A stretch of 45,718 nt of DNA from Oscillospiraceae bacterium (lineage in GTDB: Bacteria; Bacillota; Clostridia; Oscillospirales; Ruminococcaceae), in contig JAAVYW010000034.1 in NCBI GenBank assembly GCA_022791315.1, positions 1 to 45,718 on the forward strand. Reading direction: 5' to 3'. Below the pieces are notes generated by a model. That model was not told where the DNA came from, searched no databases, and saw only the letters and a program-made list of their open reading frames with translations. Both the position numbers and the translations under genes were made by a program. Positions 23,193 through 34,203 of the stretch are shown here, piece after piece (within the stretch, counting starts at the first letter, position 1; every line of letters begins with the position of its first letter).

Positions 23193-24512
23193 ATGGCGCA
23201 ATTTGTATTTGACCGCAAAGCCTATGAAGACCGGATGCAGTGGTATGTCCACGACCGTTTTGGGATGTTTATCCACTGGGGGCTCTATGCCATTCCCGCC
23301 CGTGGGGAGTGGGTGCGCTCCACCGAGCAGATGCCGGAGGAGGAGTATCTCCCCTTCTTCCACGAGTTCAACCCCACCGACTATCATCCCCGGCAGTGGG
23401 CCAAAGCGGCCAAGGCGGCGGGGATGCAGTATGCCGTCATGACCGCCAAGCACCACGACGGCTTCTGCCTCTTCGACTCTGCCCTCACCGATTTCAAGTC
23501 CACCAACACTAGGGCTGGGCGGGATTTGATTCGGGAATATGTAGACGCCTTCCGGGCCGAGGGGCTCAAGGTGGGCTTCTACTACTCCCTCTTAGACTGG
23601 CACCACCCCGACTATCCCCACTACGGCGACCAGAACCACCCCATGCGGAACTGCGAAGCCGAGCGGGAAAAGGAACCGGGCCGGGATTTTACCCGCTACC
23701 TGGCCTATCTCCACGGCCAGGTGCGGGAGCTGTGCACCAACTACGGCAAAATCGACCTACTGTGGTTTGACTTCTCCTACGGCAAAATGACCGGGGAAAC
23801 CTGGCGGGCCACCGAGCTGGTGCGCATGGTGCGTTCCCTCCAGCCCGATGTCCTCATCGACAACCGCCTGGAGGTGAGCGGCAGCGGCTTCGGCTCCTTG
23901 GCCACCGGGAACCCCAGCGAGTTCAGCGGCGACTTTGTGAGCCCGGAACAGATTATCCCCCCAAACGGCCTCTTTGATGCCCAGGGCGCCCCCCTCCACT
24001 GGGAGGCCTGCATCACCATGAACGACAACTGGGGCTACACCGCCAAAGACAAGCGCTTCAAGCCCGCTTCCTCTCTCATTAAAAAGCTGGTGGAGTGCGT
24101 CAGCAAGGGGGGCAACCTGCTGCTCAACGTGGGCCCCGACGCACGGGGCCGTATCCCCAGGGAATCCCTGGAAACCCTCTCCCAAATCGGGGACTGGATG
24201 CGGGACAACAGCGCTTCCATCTACGGCTGCGGCGCGGCAAACCTCCCCAAGCCGGAAAACGGACGCATCACCCAGGGAAACGGCAGGCTCTACTACCATA
24301 TCCTGGAAAATTCCATCGGGGCCGTCCCCCTCTACGGCGTGCGCCCGGAGCAGGTCGAGTCCCTGCGCCTTCTCCAGGACGGCAGCGAAATCCACCCCGC
24401 CGACAACTGGATGGTGCAGAACTACCCGGATGTTGTCTTTGCCCCTGTCACCGATACCCCCTACCTCCCCAACGAAATCGATACCGTGGTGGAAATCACC
24501 CTCAAACAGTAG
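23193..24512 (+). CDS. Alpha-L-fucosidase, GH29
   Basis: The 439-residue protein matches GH29 alpha-L-fucosidases: DRFGMFIHWGLYAIPARGEW near 21-40, TAKHHDGFCLFDS near 84-96, and the nucleophile Asp193 in LLWFDFSYG. It should release L-fucose from glycans such as mucin, milk sugars or plant xyloglucan. No signal peptide is seen, so it acts in the cytoplasm on imported oligosaccharides. The ATG follows AAAGAGAAAGGATGATAGT. There is no transporter gene nearby, but a GH2 beta-galactosidase lies 3.3 kb on. Confidence 0.93.
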   Translation: MAQFVFDRKAYEDRMQWYVHDRFGMFIHWGLYAIPARGEWVRSTEQMPEEEYLPFFHEFNPTDYHPRQWAKAAKAAGMQYAVMTAKHHDGFCLFDSALTDFKSTNTRAGRDLIREYVDAFRAEGLKVGFYYSLLDWHHPDYPHYGDQNHPMRNCEAEREKEPGRDFTRYLAYLHGQVRELCTNYGKIDLLWFDFSYGKMTGETWRATELVRMVRSLQPDVLIDNRLEVSGSGFGSLATGNPSEFSGDFVSPEQIIPPNGLFDAQGAPLHWEACITMNDNWGYTAKDKRFKPASSLIKKLVECVSKGGNLLLNVGPDARGRIPRESLETLSQIGDWMRDNSASIYGCGAANLPKPENGRITQGNGRLYYHILENSIGAVPLYGVRPEQVESLRLLQDGSEIHPADNWMVQNYPDVVFAPVTDTPYLPNEIDTVVEITLKQ

Positions 24513-24520
24513 ACCAGAAG

Positions 24521-24558
24521 TGAAGGGCAGGCCATGGCGGCCTGCCCTTCATTTTTTT
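24521..24558. terminator. Bidirectional terminator
   Basis: A perfect 13-base stem (24521-24533 with 24539-24551) is followed by seven T. It serves the fucosidase gene and reaches the stop codon of the convergent reductase gene. Confidence 0.9.
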
Positions 24559-25087
24559 ACCGGCGCACATAAACAAGCTCCATAATCCCGTTAGAGGACT
24601 GTGTCCGCGTCAGTTTGAGCTTCATTTCCCCGTCCGTCCCGCCCCAGAGAGGGACGCCGTCTCCCAAAACTGTGGGGATAATTGAAATATCATATTCGTC
24701 AATCAAATCGGCTTTGATTAGGGGCTGCACAATATTTGCCCCGCCGCAAATCCATATCCCCCTCCCTGGTTCCCGTTTCAACCTTTGGATAAGATTGCAC
24801 GGACCCTCCTGTACAAATTTTAGGTTCTCTGTAGACGGCAGCTCCCTGTGGGTGATGATATAGCTTGTCAGCGCCGAATAGACCCATTCGTCGGGGGAAA
24901 GCTCCGTCGCCACCTGGTGATAGGTTTTCCACCCCATCACAACAGTATCAATGCCGTTGATAAAATTGGAATAGGTATCAATAGTTTCCGTATCATCGTC
25001 TTGGCCGTTCAGCCAATCCACGTTCCCACTGCTGTCTGCAATGTAGCCGTCTAGGCTCATTGCGATGTATAATGTCACTTTTCTCAC
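24557..25087 (-). CDS. Dihydrofolate reductase/RibD C-terminal-like reductase
   Basis: The 176-residue protein belongs to the DHFR-like family that includes the RibD reductase domain and YyaP/YwjB. It begins with the strand KVTLYIAMSLDGYIAD and has DTVVMGWKTYHQV and GIWICGGANIVQPLI, the NADPH-binding glycine motif. Length fits the family. The start is GTG at 25087, preceded by GGAGGGGATACT; an ATG 27 bases upstream has a poorer site. The true substrate of this group is uncertain; it is rarely genuine folate metabolism. Base composition is somewhat more AT-rich than in the neighbours. Confidence 0.8.
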   Translation of the reverse strand: MRKVTLYIAMSLDGYIADSSGNVDWLNGQDDDTETIDTYSNFINGIDTVVMGWKTYHQVATELSPDEWVYSALTSYIITHRELPSTENLKFVQEGPCNLIQRLKREPGRGIWICGGANIVQPLIKADLIDEYDISIIPTVLGDGVPLWGGTDGEMKLKLTRTQSSNGIMELVYVRR

Positions 25088-25173
25088 AGTATCCCCTCCG
25101 TCCCGCTTTGCCATTCCACTTATTATAAAGCAATGTCCGCTGAAACGCAACTGATTCCCGGCGGGTATTGCGC

Positions 25174-25202
25174 TTGCGAAACCGGTAGAATCGTGGTAGA
25201 AT
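25174..25202 (+). promoter_or_regulatory. Promoter of the propeller protein gene
   Basis: TTGCGA at 25174 and TAGAAT at 25197-25202 are 17 bases apart, about 50 bases before the start codon. Confidence 0.5.
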
Positions 25203-25250
25203 AGAGTAAAATCAGGGAATTTGGTATCCCTTGAGAGGAAGGATTTGGAT

Positions 25251-27602
25251 ATGAGGAAAAAACAGTGGATACAGCGGATGCTGGCGGCAGTCCTGGTCTT
25301 TGCCTGCCTCTTTTCCCAAGCTCCCCCTGCCCTGGCCCGGGGGGAGCTCTTCCTCTACGAGTACCGCCAGTCCATCAAAGACGAGCTCAACAGCTTCCTG
25401 GGCGAGGGGATGTCCTGCGCCGTTTTTGCCGGCGGCTATCTCTGGCTGGGGGGCAGCAAGGGGCTCTATCAGTATGACGGCAGCTCCTTCCGCTGCATCC
25501 CCTACGGGGAACAGCCCCTCACCTCCCCCGCCGTCTCGGCCCTCTACGCCGACAGCCAGGGCCGCCTGTGGATTGGCACCCAGGATGCCGGGGCTGTCTG
25601 CTATCAGGACGGGGCCTTTTCCTACTACAGCGGCATCTCCGGCCCTGTCTCCTGCTTTGCCGAAAACCCAGAGGACGGCAGCCTGCTGGTGGGGGCCCAG
25701 GGGGGCAGCTACCAGATTTCCCCCCAGGGCATTGTAAAGCAGGCCTCCTTCCTGCCCAAGAGCGCCTCTGTCGTCTCCTTTGCCTGGGGCGCAGAGGGGG
25801 ACTATCTAGGGGTCACCCAAGACGGCACCCTGCTCATCGGCATCGGCGTCCTTCCCGAGGATGCGGGCAAGGAGCTCTCCCAGCTCACTGCCCACACCTT
25901 CACCCAGGTGCACCTGGCCAGCGACGGGGTCTACCGCATCGCCACCGACGGCAGCGAAATGGTGCTCATCACCCTCTTTGACAACGGCTATGACTTTGAC
26001 GTGGTGTCCACTGCCCCGGTGGAGCAGGCCTCCGCCGTGTATGAGGACAGCGAGGGCCGCATCTGGATTTGCGGCGAAACCGGTGCAGGCTATTTTGACT
26101 ACTACGAGGTCTTCCAGCGGGTGGATAACCTGCTGCTCAACGGCAATATGCAGGCCATGGCCCAGGACAGCGGCGGGGGCTATTGGTTTGTCTCCCCTGT
26201 CCAGGGCGTGCTGCGCCTCACCCACAGCCCGGTGTGGGACCTCAGCATGGCGGGCGGCCTGTCCCACACCCAGGTCTCCACTGTCTCGGCCTATGGCGGG
26301 CTGCTCTGGGTGGGCGCCCAGGACGGCCTCTATCTCTTGGACGCTGACGGCCGCCCGGTGGAAAACGACCTCACTGAGCTGCTGGAGGGCGTGGAGGTAC
26401 ACTGCCTCTTCCCCGACTCCCAGGGCTATCTCTGGATTGGCACCTATGGGGAGTATGGCGTCATCCGCTGCGACCAGAACGAGGACAGGCTCTATTTCCC
26501 CGCCGGGGAATCGGGCATCGGCGGCGCAAAGGTCTACGAGCTCAGTGAGGACAGGGCCGGGAACATCCTGGTAGCCACCGACCAGGGCATCTCCATCATC
26601 CGGGACTCCCTGTGGCTGGACAACATGACCCCCGATCAGGACGGCCTTCCCGCCGCCCCGGTGCTCACCCTCTCCGGCGAGGAGGAAAAAATCTATGCGG
26701 GTACTGCTGGCCAGGGCGCCTTTGTGGTTGACAAAGACGGCGTCACCTCCCTCTTCACCCCTGGCGAGGATGCCCTGCCCCTGGTGGGCCGCCTGGTCTC
26801 CGACGAGCAAAACGGGGGCCGCTGGGCCTGTGCAGGCGACACCCTGTGCTTTTGGGACGAAGAGGGCCTGCGCCCCGTCCGCCAATTCCCCGGAGAGGAA
26901 TTGTGCGATGCCATCCTCACAGAGCAGGGGGAGCTCTGGCTCTTCTTCCGCTCCAAAATCATGGCCTTTGACGCGGCGGGCCTCCTCTCCTCCGGGGAAC
27001 GGACACCGGCCAACCGGGCCATCCTCCCGGGAGACGGCCTCTTTACCCTGGTGAGCCGCCGCTCCCACGGCTGCGCCGTGGAGGGCGGGGTGTGCTTTGC
27101 CGGGCAAAACGGCCTGGGCTACATCCCCTTCACCCAGCGCCGGAAGGAGAGCGCCTGGCCCAAAGCCCGCGTCTCCTCCGCCCTCCTGGACGGCCAGCTG
27201 GTGATGGAGCCCTCCTCCCTCACCTTGGAGCCCGGCATCCGTTCCCTCACCCTCAACCTCTCCTGCCCTGATTTCTCCTCCCGCGGCCCCATCACCTTTA
27301 TCTGCCGCCTGGAGGGCCAGGACACCCAGGCCAGGATTCTCGACCCCTCCTCCCCCGCCAGCGTCACCTATACCAACCTCCCCCCCGGCGACTACACCTT
27401 CTCCCTCCAAGCCTTCACCGAAAACGGTGACTTCGCCAGCGAGGAGGCCACCCTCTCCATCACCCGCCCCTGGAGCCTGCGGGAGGCCTTAGAGGGCCAC
27501 CTGCTCTGGGTTGTTGCCGCTGCCCTCCTCCTTTTCGCCGGCATCGCAGCCGCCCTCCTCTGCTACCAATGGGGCAAAAAAAGCGGCTTAAAGAAGAAAT
27601 AA
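25251..27602 (+). CDS. Membrane-anchored two-component-type beta-propeller protein without kinase
   Basis: The 783-residue protein has an N-terminal signal peptide (MLAAVLVFACLFSQAPPALA). Repeated propeller blades fill most of the rest, with motifs such as GLYQYDG, DSQGRLWIGTQDAG, DSEGRIWICGETGAG and DSQGYLWIGTYGEYG. A beta-sandwich like the Y_Y_Y domain follows (YTNLPPGDYTFSLQAFTENG). One C-terminal membrane helix ends in a lysine-rich tail. This is the sensor half of Bacteroides-like hybrid two-component systems for glycans, but no histidine kinase or DNA-binding domain follows. It may act as a surface glycan sensor or binding protein. It lies between two glycosidase genes. Confidence 0.8.
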   Translation: MRKKQWIQRMLAAVLVFACLFSQAPPALARGELFLYEYRQSIKDELNSFLGEGMSCAVFAGGYLWLGGSKGLYQYDGSSFRCIPYGEQPLTSPAVSALYADSQGRLWIGTQDAGAVCYQDGAFSYYSGISGPVSCFAENPEDGSLLVGAQGGSYQISPQGIVKQASFLPKSASVVSFAWGAEGDYLGVTQDGTLLIGIGVLPEDAGKELSQLTAHTFTQVHLASDGVYRIATDGSEMVLITLFDNGYDFDVVSTAPVEQASAVYEDSEGRIWICGETGAGYFDYYEVFQRVDNLLLNGNMQAMAQDSGGGYWFVSPVQGVLRLTHSPVWDLSMAGGLSHTQVSTVSAYGGLLWVGAQDGLYLLDADGRPVENDLTELLEGVEVHCLFPDSQGYLWIGTYGEYGVIRCDQNEDRLYFPAGESGIGGAKVYELSEDRAGNILVATDQGISIIRDSLWLDNMTPDQDGLPAAPVLTLSGEEEKIYAGTAGQGAFVVDKDGVTSLFTPGEDALPLVGRLVSDEQNGGRWACAGDTLCFWDEEGLRPVRQFPGEELCDAILTEQGELWLFFRSKIMAFDAAGLLSSGERTPANRAILPGDGLFTLVSRRSHGCAVEGGVCFAGQNGLGYIPFTQRRKESAWPKARVSSALLDGQLVMEPSSLTLEPGIRSLTLNLSCPDFSSRGPITFICRLEGQDTQARILDPSSPASVTYTNLPPGDYTFSLQAFTENGDFASEEATLSITRPWSLREALEGHLLWVVAAALLLFAGIAAALLCYQWGKKSGLKKK

Positions 27603-27612
27603 TCTCCCCCAT

Positions 27613-27640
27613 CCTCCCCCGATTTGGGGGAGGTTTTTTT
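27613..27640 (+). terminator. Terminator after the propeller gene
   Basis: CCTCCCCC at 27613 and GGGGGAGG at 27626-27633 form a perfect stem with loop GATTT, followed by seven T. A textbook intrinsic terminator. Confidence 0.92.
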
Positions 27641-27677
27641 GCATAAAAATTTTGATTTAATTTTTACTAAAAATACA

Positions 27678-30829
<3,152 letters not shown>

Positions 30830-30844
30830 TGCGCCCATTCTGCA

Positions 30845-30878
30845 AAAAGGCTGCGTCCCCATGGGGCGCAGCCTTTTC
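30845..30878. terminator. Bidirectional terminator
   Basis: An 11-base stem (30845-30855 with 30867-30877), extended inward by CCCC/GGGG, with A and T runs at its ends, lies between the beta-galactosidase and the convergent HTH gene. Confidence 0.85.
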
Positions 30879-30885
30879 CTCTGTA

Positions 30886-31410
30886 TCACGCCGCCTGCAT
30901 CTCTGCCATCTCCCTGGCCTGATGGACCATCTCCAAGACCTGGTCCTCCGAAAGCCCCAGCGCGCCCAGCGCCAAGGCAGAAACCCCTAAGCCCGCCGCG
31001 ACACGTTCCAAAAACGCCACCGTGACATTGGCACAGCCATGCTCCAAATCCCGCAGGCGGGCGGCGCTTACGTGGGCCCTTTTCGCCAGCTCCTTTTGGG
31101 AGAGCCCTTTCCCTTTCCGGAACAGGGCAATGTTCTTCCCAAAGGGAGCGGGCGGCATCTGCGGCGCCTGCCGGACGGCGGCCAGGATTTCGGCGTCGCT
31201 CCAGGACAGGACGCCCAGCACCAACGGGGCAACTCCCAGCACCCTTGCCACACACCGCAGGGTATCCGCAGTGGTGTTCTGGTATCCGTGCTCAATTTGC
31301 TGCCAGCAGGAAAAGCTCCGGTCGGCAGCAAATGCCGCCTCTTCCTGGGATAACCCCTTCGCCTTTCTCAGCCTTGCAATGTTCTTTCCAACCTCGACTA
31401 AATCCGACAT
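30886..31410 (-). CDS. Tandem XRE helix-turn-helix regulator
   Basis: The 174-residue protein carries two Cro/C1 helix-turn-helix domains in a row. The first is at about residues 8-62 (NIARLRKAKGLSQEEAAFAA), the second at about 90-145 (NIALFRKGKGLSQKELAKRA). The two copies are clearly related (N-I-A-x-x-R-K-x-K-G-L-S-Q), so the gene arose by internal duplication, and it could bind two half sites as a monomer. Its ribosome binding site GGAGGG is buried in a perfect 12-pair hairpin just before the ATG. Targets are unknown; TTTTGYAAA motifs fill the gap upstream. Confidence 0.85.
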   Translation of the reverse strand: MSDLVEVGKNIARLRKAKGLSQEEAAFAADRSFSCWQQIEHGYQNTTADTLRCVARVLGVAPLVLGVLSWSDAEILAAVRQAPQMPPAPFGKNIALFRKGKGLSQKELAKRAHVSAARLRDLEHGCANVTVAFLERVAAGLGVSALALGALGLSEDQVLEMVHQAREMAEMQAA

Positions 31411-31446
31411 AAAATCCCTCCTGCCTGTTAGCGTAGGAGGGATTTT
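31411..31446 (-). promoter_or_regulatory. Perfect hairpin enclosing the ribosome binding site of the HTH gene
   Basis: Read leftward, AAAATCCCTCCT and AGGAGGGATTTT are perfect complements with a 12-base loop, and the ATG follows at once. The Shine-Dalgarno GGAGGG is wholly within the stem. As DNA, the same sequence is a palindrome that could be an operator. Confidence 0.75.
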
Positions 31447-31473
31447 GCCAAAAGTCTACTCAATATATTAGCG

Positions 31474-31583
31474 TTTTGTAAAATTACAAAAAGATATATT
31501 TGTATTTATTATTTATAAAAATAATAAAACCATGTTTTAAATTCAATTTTGTGATTTTGCAAAGGAAAAAATATTTTGCAAAA
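31474..31583. repeat. TTTTGYAAA repeats between the HTH and aldo/keto reductase genes
   Basis: TTTTGTAA-AA-TTACAAAA at 31474-31491 is a palindrome. TTTTGCAAA recurs at about 31556 and 31574, the last just before the aldo/keto reductase promoter. The surrounding 100 bases are very AT-rich. These may be operators for the adjacent HTH regulator. Confidence 0.4.
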
Positions 31584-31588
31584 AGGGC

Positions 31589-31619
31589 TTGACTTCGCGC
31601 TAGGACTAAGTCTTATAAT
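31589..31619 (+). promoter_or_regulatory. MerR-type promoter of the aldo/keto reductase
   Basis: TTGACT (31589-31594) and TATAAT (31614-31619) are 19 bases apart, too far for normal recognition. Between them GACTT...AAGTC form an imperfect inverted repeat. A 19-base spacer carrying a dyad is the hallmark of promoters that MerR-family activators twist into register. No MerR gene is in the window. Confidence 0.6.
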
Positions 31620-31659
31620 GAAGGCAATCCAACGATTGACAAAGGGAGGAATTTTGACT

Positions 31660-32781
31660 ATGAGTCAGGATTATTTAGGCGCTTCGATTCCCAAGTTGGG
31701 CTTTGGCCTGATGCGGCTGCCCATGCAGGGCGACCAGGTGGATATGGAGCATCTCAAGAAAATGGTGGACCACTTCATTGCAAAGGGCTTTACTTATTTT
31801 GACACCGCCTATGTCTACACCGGCGGCAAATCCGAGGTAGCTGCCAAAGAGGCCATTGTGGACCGGTATCCCCGGGAGTCCTTCCAGCTGGCTACCAAGC
31901 TCCCCCTGTGGGAAGTGGAGGACCCGGCGGAGATGCAGCGCCTCTTTGACGAGTCCATGCGCCGCACCGGTGCGGGGTATTTCGATTTCTATCTGCTCCA
32001 TTCCCTCTCCAAGCGCGTGCTGGAACGGCTGGACAAGCTGGGCGCCTGGGACTTTATTTTGGGCCTCAAGGAAAAGGGCCTGATTAAGCACGCCGGCTTC
32101 TCCTTCCACGACACCGCAGACGTGCTGGACGAGATTCTCACCAAGCATCCCCAGATGGAATTTGTCCAGCTGCAAATCAACTATGCCGACTGGGAGAGCG
32201 ACTCTGTCCAGTCCCGCAAGTGCTATGAGGTGGCCCGCAAGCACGGCAAGCCCGTCATCATCATGGAGCCTGTCAAGGGCGGTTCCCTGGCTGCTATGAC
32301 CCCCCAGATTCAGGAGATTTTCAAGAAGGCCAATCCTTCCCTCTCCATCCCCTCCTGGGCGGTGCGCTTTGCCGCGTCCCTGGATGGGATTGTCACGGTG
32401 CTCAGCGGTATGTCCAATGAGGAGCAGTTAAACGACAACGTGAGCTATATGGAGCATTTCACCCCCCTGACTGCTGACGAGCGCAAGGTCATTGACCAGG
32501 TGGCAGAAATCCTCCGCTCCACGCCCACCATCCCCTGCACCGAGTGCAAGTACTGCGTGGACGGATGCCCCCAGAAAATCAACATCCCCGGCATTTTCCG
32601 CGTGATGAACCAGTACAGCCTCTACGGCAACCCGGAAAAGTGCAAAGAGGATTACCAGCGCACCACAAAGGACGGCGGCAAGGCCTCCGACTGTATCGCC
32701 TGTGGCAACTGTGAAGCCCACTGCCCCCAGCACATCGAGATTATCGAGACCCTGAAAAAGGCAGTGTCCCTCTTTGAATAA
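31660..32781 (+). CDS. Aldo/keto reductase with C-terminal 4Fe-4S domain
   Basis: The 373-residue protein starts with an aldo/keto reductase barrel: GFGLMRLP, then FDTAYVYTGGKSE with the catalytic Asp and Tyr, ATKLPLW with the Lys, and YLLHSL with the His. The C-terminal part carries two ferredoxin-type clusters, CTECKYCVDGCP near residue 293 and CIACGNCEAHCP near 345. This fusion is common in clostridia; it reduces small carbonyl compounds, perhaps with electrons from ferredoxin. The start follows AAAGGGAGGAATTTTGACT. The promoter has the 19-base spacer of MerR-activated genes, which suggests induction by a toxic carbonyl or metal. Confidence 0.92.
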   Translation: MSQDYLGASIPKLGFGLMRLPMQGDQVDMEHLKKMVDHFIAKGFTYFDTAYVYTGGKSEVAAKEAIVDRYPRESFQLATKLPLWEVEDPAEMQRLFDESMRRTGAGYFDFYLLHSLSKRVLERLDKLGAWDFILGLKEKGLIKHAGFSFHDTADVLDEILTKHPQMEFVQLQINYADWESDSVQSRKCYEVARKHGKPVIIMEPVKGGSLAAMTPQIQEIFKKANPSLSIPSWAVRFAASLDGIVTVLSGMSNEEQLNDNVSYMEHFTPLTADERKVIDQVAEILRSTPTIPCTECKYCVDGCPQKINIPGIFRVMNQYSLYGNPEKCKEDYQRTTKDGGKASDCIACGNCEAHCPQHIEIIETLKKAVSLFE

Positions 32782-32819
32782 AACCGGCTGGAAAACAGCA
32801 GAATAATTTTGCAACAACA

Positions 32820-32850
32820 TATCCCGGCGGGCTCTCTGTCCGCCGGGATA
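32820..32850 (+). terminator. Hairpin between the aldo/keto reductase and GNAT genes
   Basis: An 11-base perfect stem (32820-32830 with 32840-32850) and nine-base loop are followed by ACCCTTCTCTC, without a T run. It may protect mRNA ends or terminate weakly, so some readthrough into the GNAT gene is likely. Confidence 0.5.
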
Positions 32851-32876
32851 CCCTTCTCTCTAAGGAGTGACAGCTT

Positions 32877-33410
32877 GTGCAACTGGAAACCAAACGCCTA
32901 TTGCTGCGGGAGATGACAGCCCAGGACTTGCCCGCCCTGAGCGCCATTCTCCAGGATGAAAAGGTGATGTACGCCTATGAACACGCCTTTTCCGACAAAG
33001 AGGTGCAGGATTGGCTGGATAAGAACCTGGAACGCTACCGCACAGACGGCTTTGGCCTATGGGCAGCGGTTTTAAAGGAGACCGGGGCGATGATTGGGCA
33101 GTGCGGTATCACAATGCAGCAGATTGGGGAAGATAAGAAGGTGCCCGAAGTGGGATACCTCTTCCGCCGGGATGTTTGGCACCAGGGCTATGCCACCGAG
33201 GCCGCCATGGCCTGCCGGGACTATGCCTTTGCCCAATTGCAGTTTCCCCATGTCTTCTCCATCATCCGCGACAACAACATCCCCTCCCAAAAAGTGGCCC
33301 GGCGCAACGGCATGACCCAGTGGGGCAGCATGGTGAAACACTACTGCGGCATCGATATGCCCCACATCCTCTTCCGCATCACCCGCGAGGATTGGGAACA
33401 GCTCCCTTAA
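32877..33410 (+). CDS. GNAT N-acetyltransferase, RimJ/RimL type
   Basis: The 177-residue protein begins MQLETKRLLLREMTAQDL, the usual start of RimJ/RimL-type acetyltransferases. It has the acetyl-CoA region VPEVGYLFRRDVWHQGYATEA and the C-terminal motif IIRDNNIPSQKVARRNGM. It transfers acetyl groups to the N terminus of a protein or to a small amine; the target is unknown. The start is GTG at 32877, preceded by AAGGAGTGACAGCTT. It follows the aldo/keto reductase across a hairpin. Confidence 0.9.
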   Translation: MQLETKRLLLREMTAQDLPALSAILQDEKVMYAYEHAFSDKEVQDWLDKNLERYRTDGFGLWAAVLKETGAMIGQCGITMQQIGEDKKVPEVGYLFRRDVWHQGYATEAAMACRDYAFAQLQFPHVFSIIRDNNIPSQKVARRNGMTQWGSMVKHYCGIDMPHILFRITREDWEQLP

Positions 33411-33477
33411 AAGAGATTTGTTCATCAAAATTTTACTTTCATGGGTTAAATTTTTTAAAATTAGTTCTTAAAAACTC

Positions 33478-33506
33478 TTGACAGAAAGAGCCCATTTCGC
33501 TATACT
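33478..33506 (+). promoter_or_regulatory. Promoter of the reverse rubrerythrin gene
   Basis: TTGACA (33478-33483) and TATACT (33501-33506) with a 17-base spacer form a near-consensus promoter about 75 bases before the start codon. The sequence just upstream is very AT-rich. Confidence 0.8.
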
Positions 33507-33582
33507 GACAGTGGAAGCCGTCGCTCCCCCTGTCAAACGTCCAGTGAGCTGGCGGCAATCAGGAATTAGGAGGAATGTTAAA

Positions 33583-34128
33583 ATGAAAAAGTTTGTATGT
33601 GCTGTTTGTGGTTATGTTTTTGAGGGCGAGGCCGCTCCCGCCAAGTGCCCCCAGTGTGGCGCTCCCGCCTCTAAGTTCAATGAGCAGTCCGGTTCTCTCA
33701 CTTGGGCCTGCGAGCACGTAGTAGGCGTGGCCGAAGGCGCTCCCGAGGAGATTCTGGAAGGCCTGCGGATGAACTTCACCGGCGAGTGCACCGAGGTTGG
33801 CATGTACCTGGCTATGGCCCGTCAGGCCGACCGGGAGGGCTATCCCGAGGTTGCCGCCATCTACACCAAGGCTGCCTTTGAAGAGGCCGAGCATGCCGCC
33901 AAGTTTGCCGAGCTGCTGGGCGAAGTGGTAACCAACTCCACCAAGAAGAACCTGCAGCTGCGCGTTGATGCCGAGAACGGCGCCACCGCTGGCAAGCTGG
34001 AGCTGGCCAAGAAGGCCAAAGAGCTGGGCCTGGACGCCATCCATGACACAGTCCACGAGATGGCGAAGGACGAAGCGAGACACGGCTGCGCGTTCAACGG
34101 TGTGCTGAACCGCTATTTCGGCAAATAA
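33583..34128 (+). CDS. Reverse rubrerythrin (NADH peroxidase component)
   Basis: The 181-residue protein has the rubredoxin-like domain first (CAVCGYVF at 6-13, CPQCGAP near 29-35) and a di-iron four-helix domain after it. The di-iron ligands include ECTE, EEAEHA and DEARHG. This order is reversed compared with classical rubrerythrin and matches reverse rubrerythrins of Clostridium (about 181 residues), which reduce hydrogen peroxide and oxygen with electrons from NADH. The start follows TTAGGAGGAATG. It is transcribed alone from a strong promoter. Codon bias suggests high expression. Confidence 0.93.
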   Translation: MKKFVCAVCGYVFEGEAAPAKCPQCGAPASKFNEQSGSLTWACEHVVGVAEGAPEEILEGLRMNFTGECTEVGMYLAMARQADREGYPEVAAIYTKAAFEEAEHAAKFAELLGEVVTNSTKKNLQLRVDAENGATAGKLELAKKAKELGLDAIHDTVHEMAKDEARHGCAFNGVLNRYFGK

Positions 34129-34144
34129 ACCACACAGCTTTTGA

Positions 34145-34173
34145 GGGCGGGCGATATGCCTGCCCTTCTTTTT
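34145..34173 (+). terminator. Terminator after reverse rubrerythrin
   Basis: GGGCGGGC at 34145 pairs with GCCTGCCC at 34158-34165 (one G-U pair), followed by TTCTTTTTAT. Confidence 0.7.
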
Positions 34174-34203
34174 ATCGGTATCAAATGGAAAGAAGGAATG
34201 TAG

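Noticed and set aside
25806-27410. 534-codon minus-strand frame opposite the propeller protein
   Set aside because: Shadow of a GC-rich gene; no ribosome binding site and no domain pattern, while the plus strand shows repeated propeller motifs.
33445-33475. PerR-like box upstream of reverse rubrerythrin
   Set aside because: The AT-rich sequence matches the TTATAAT-type palindrome at only about nine of fifteen positions, so chance cannot be excluded.
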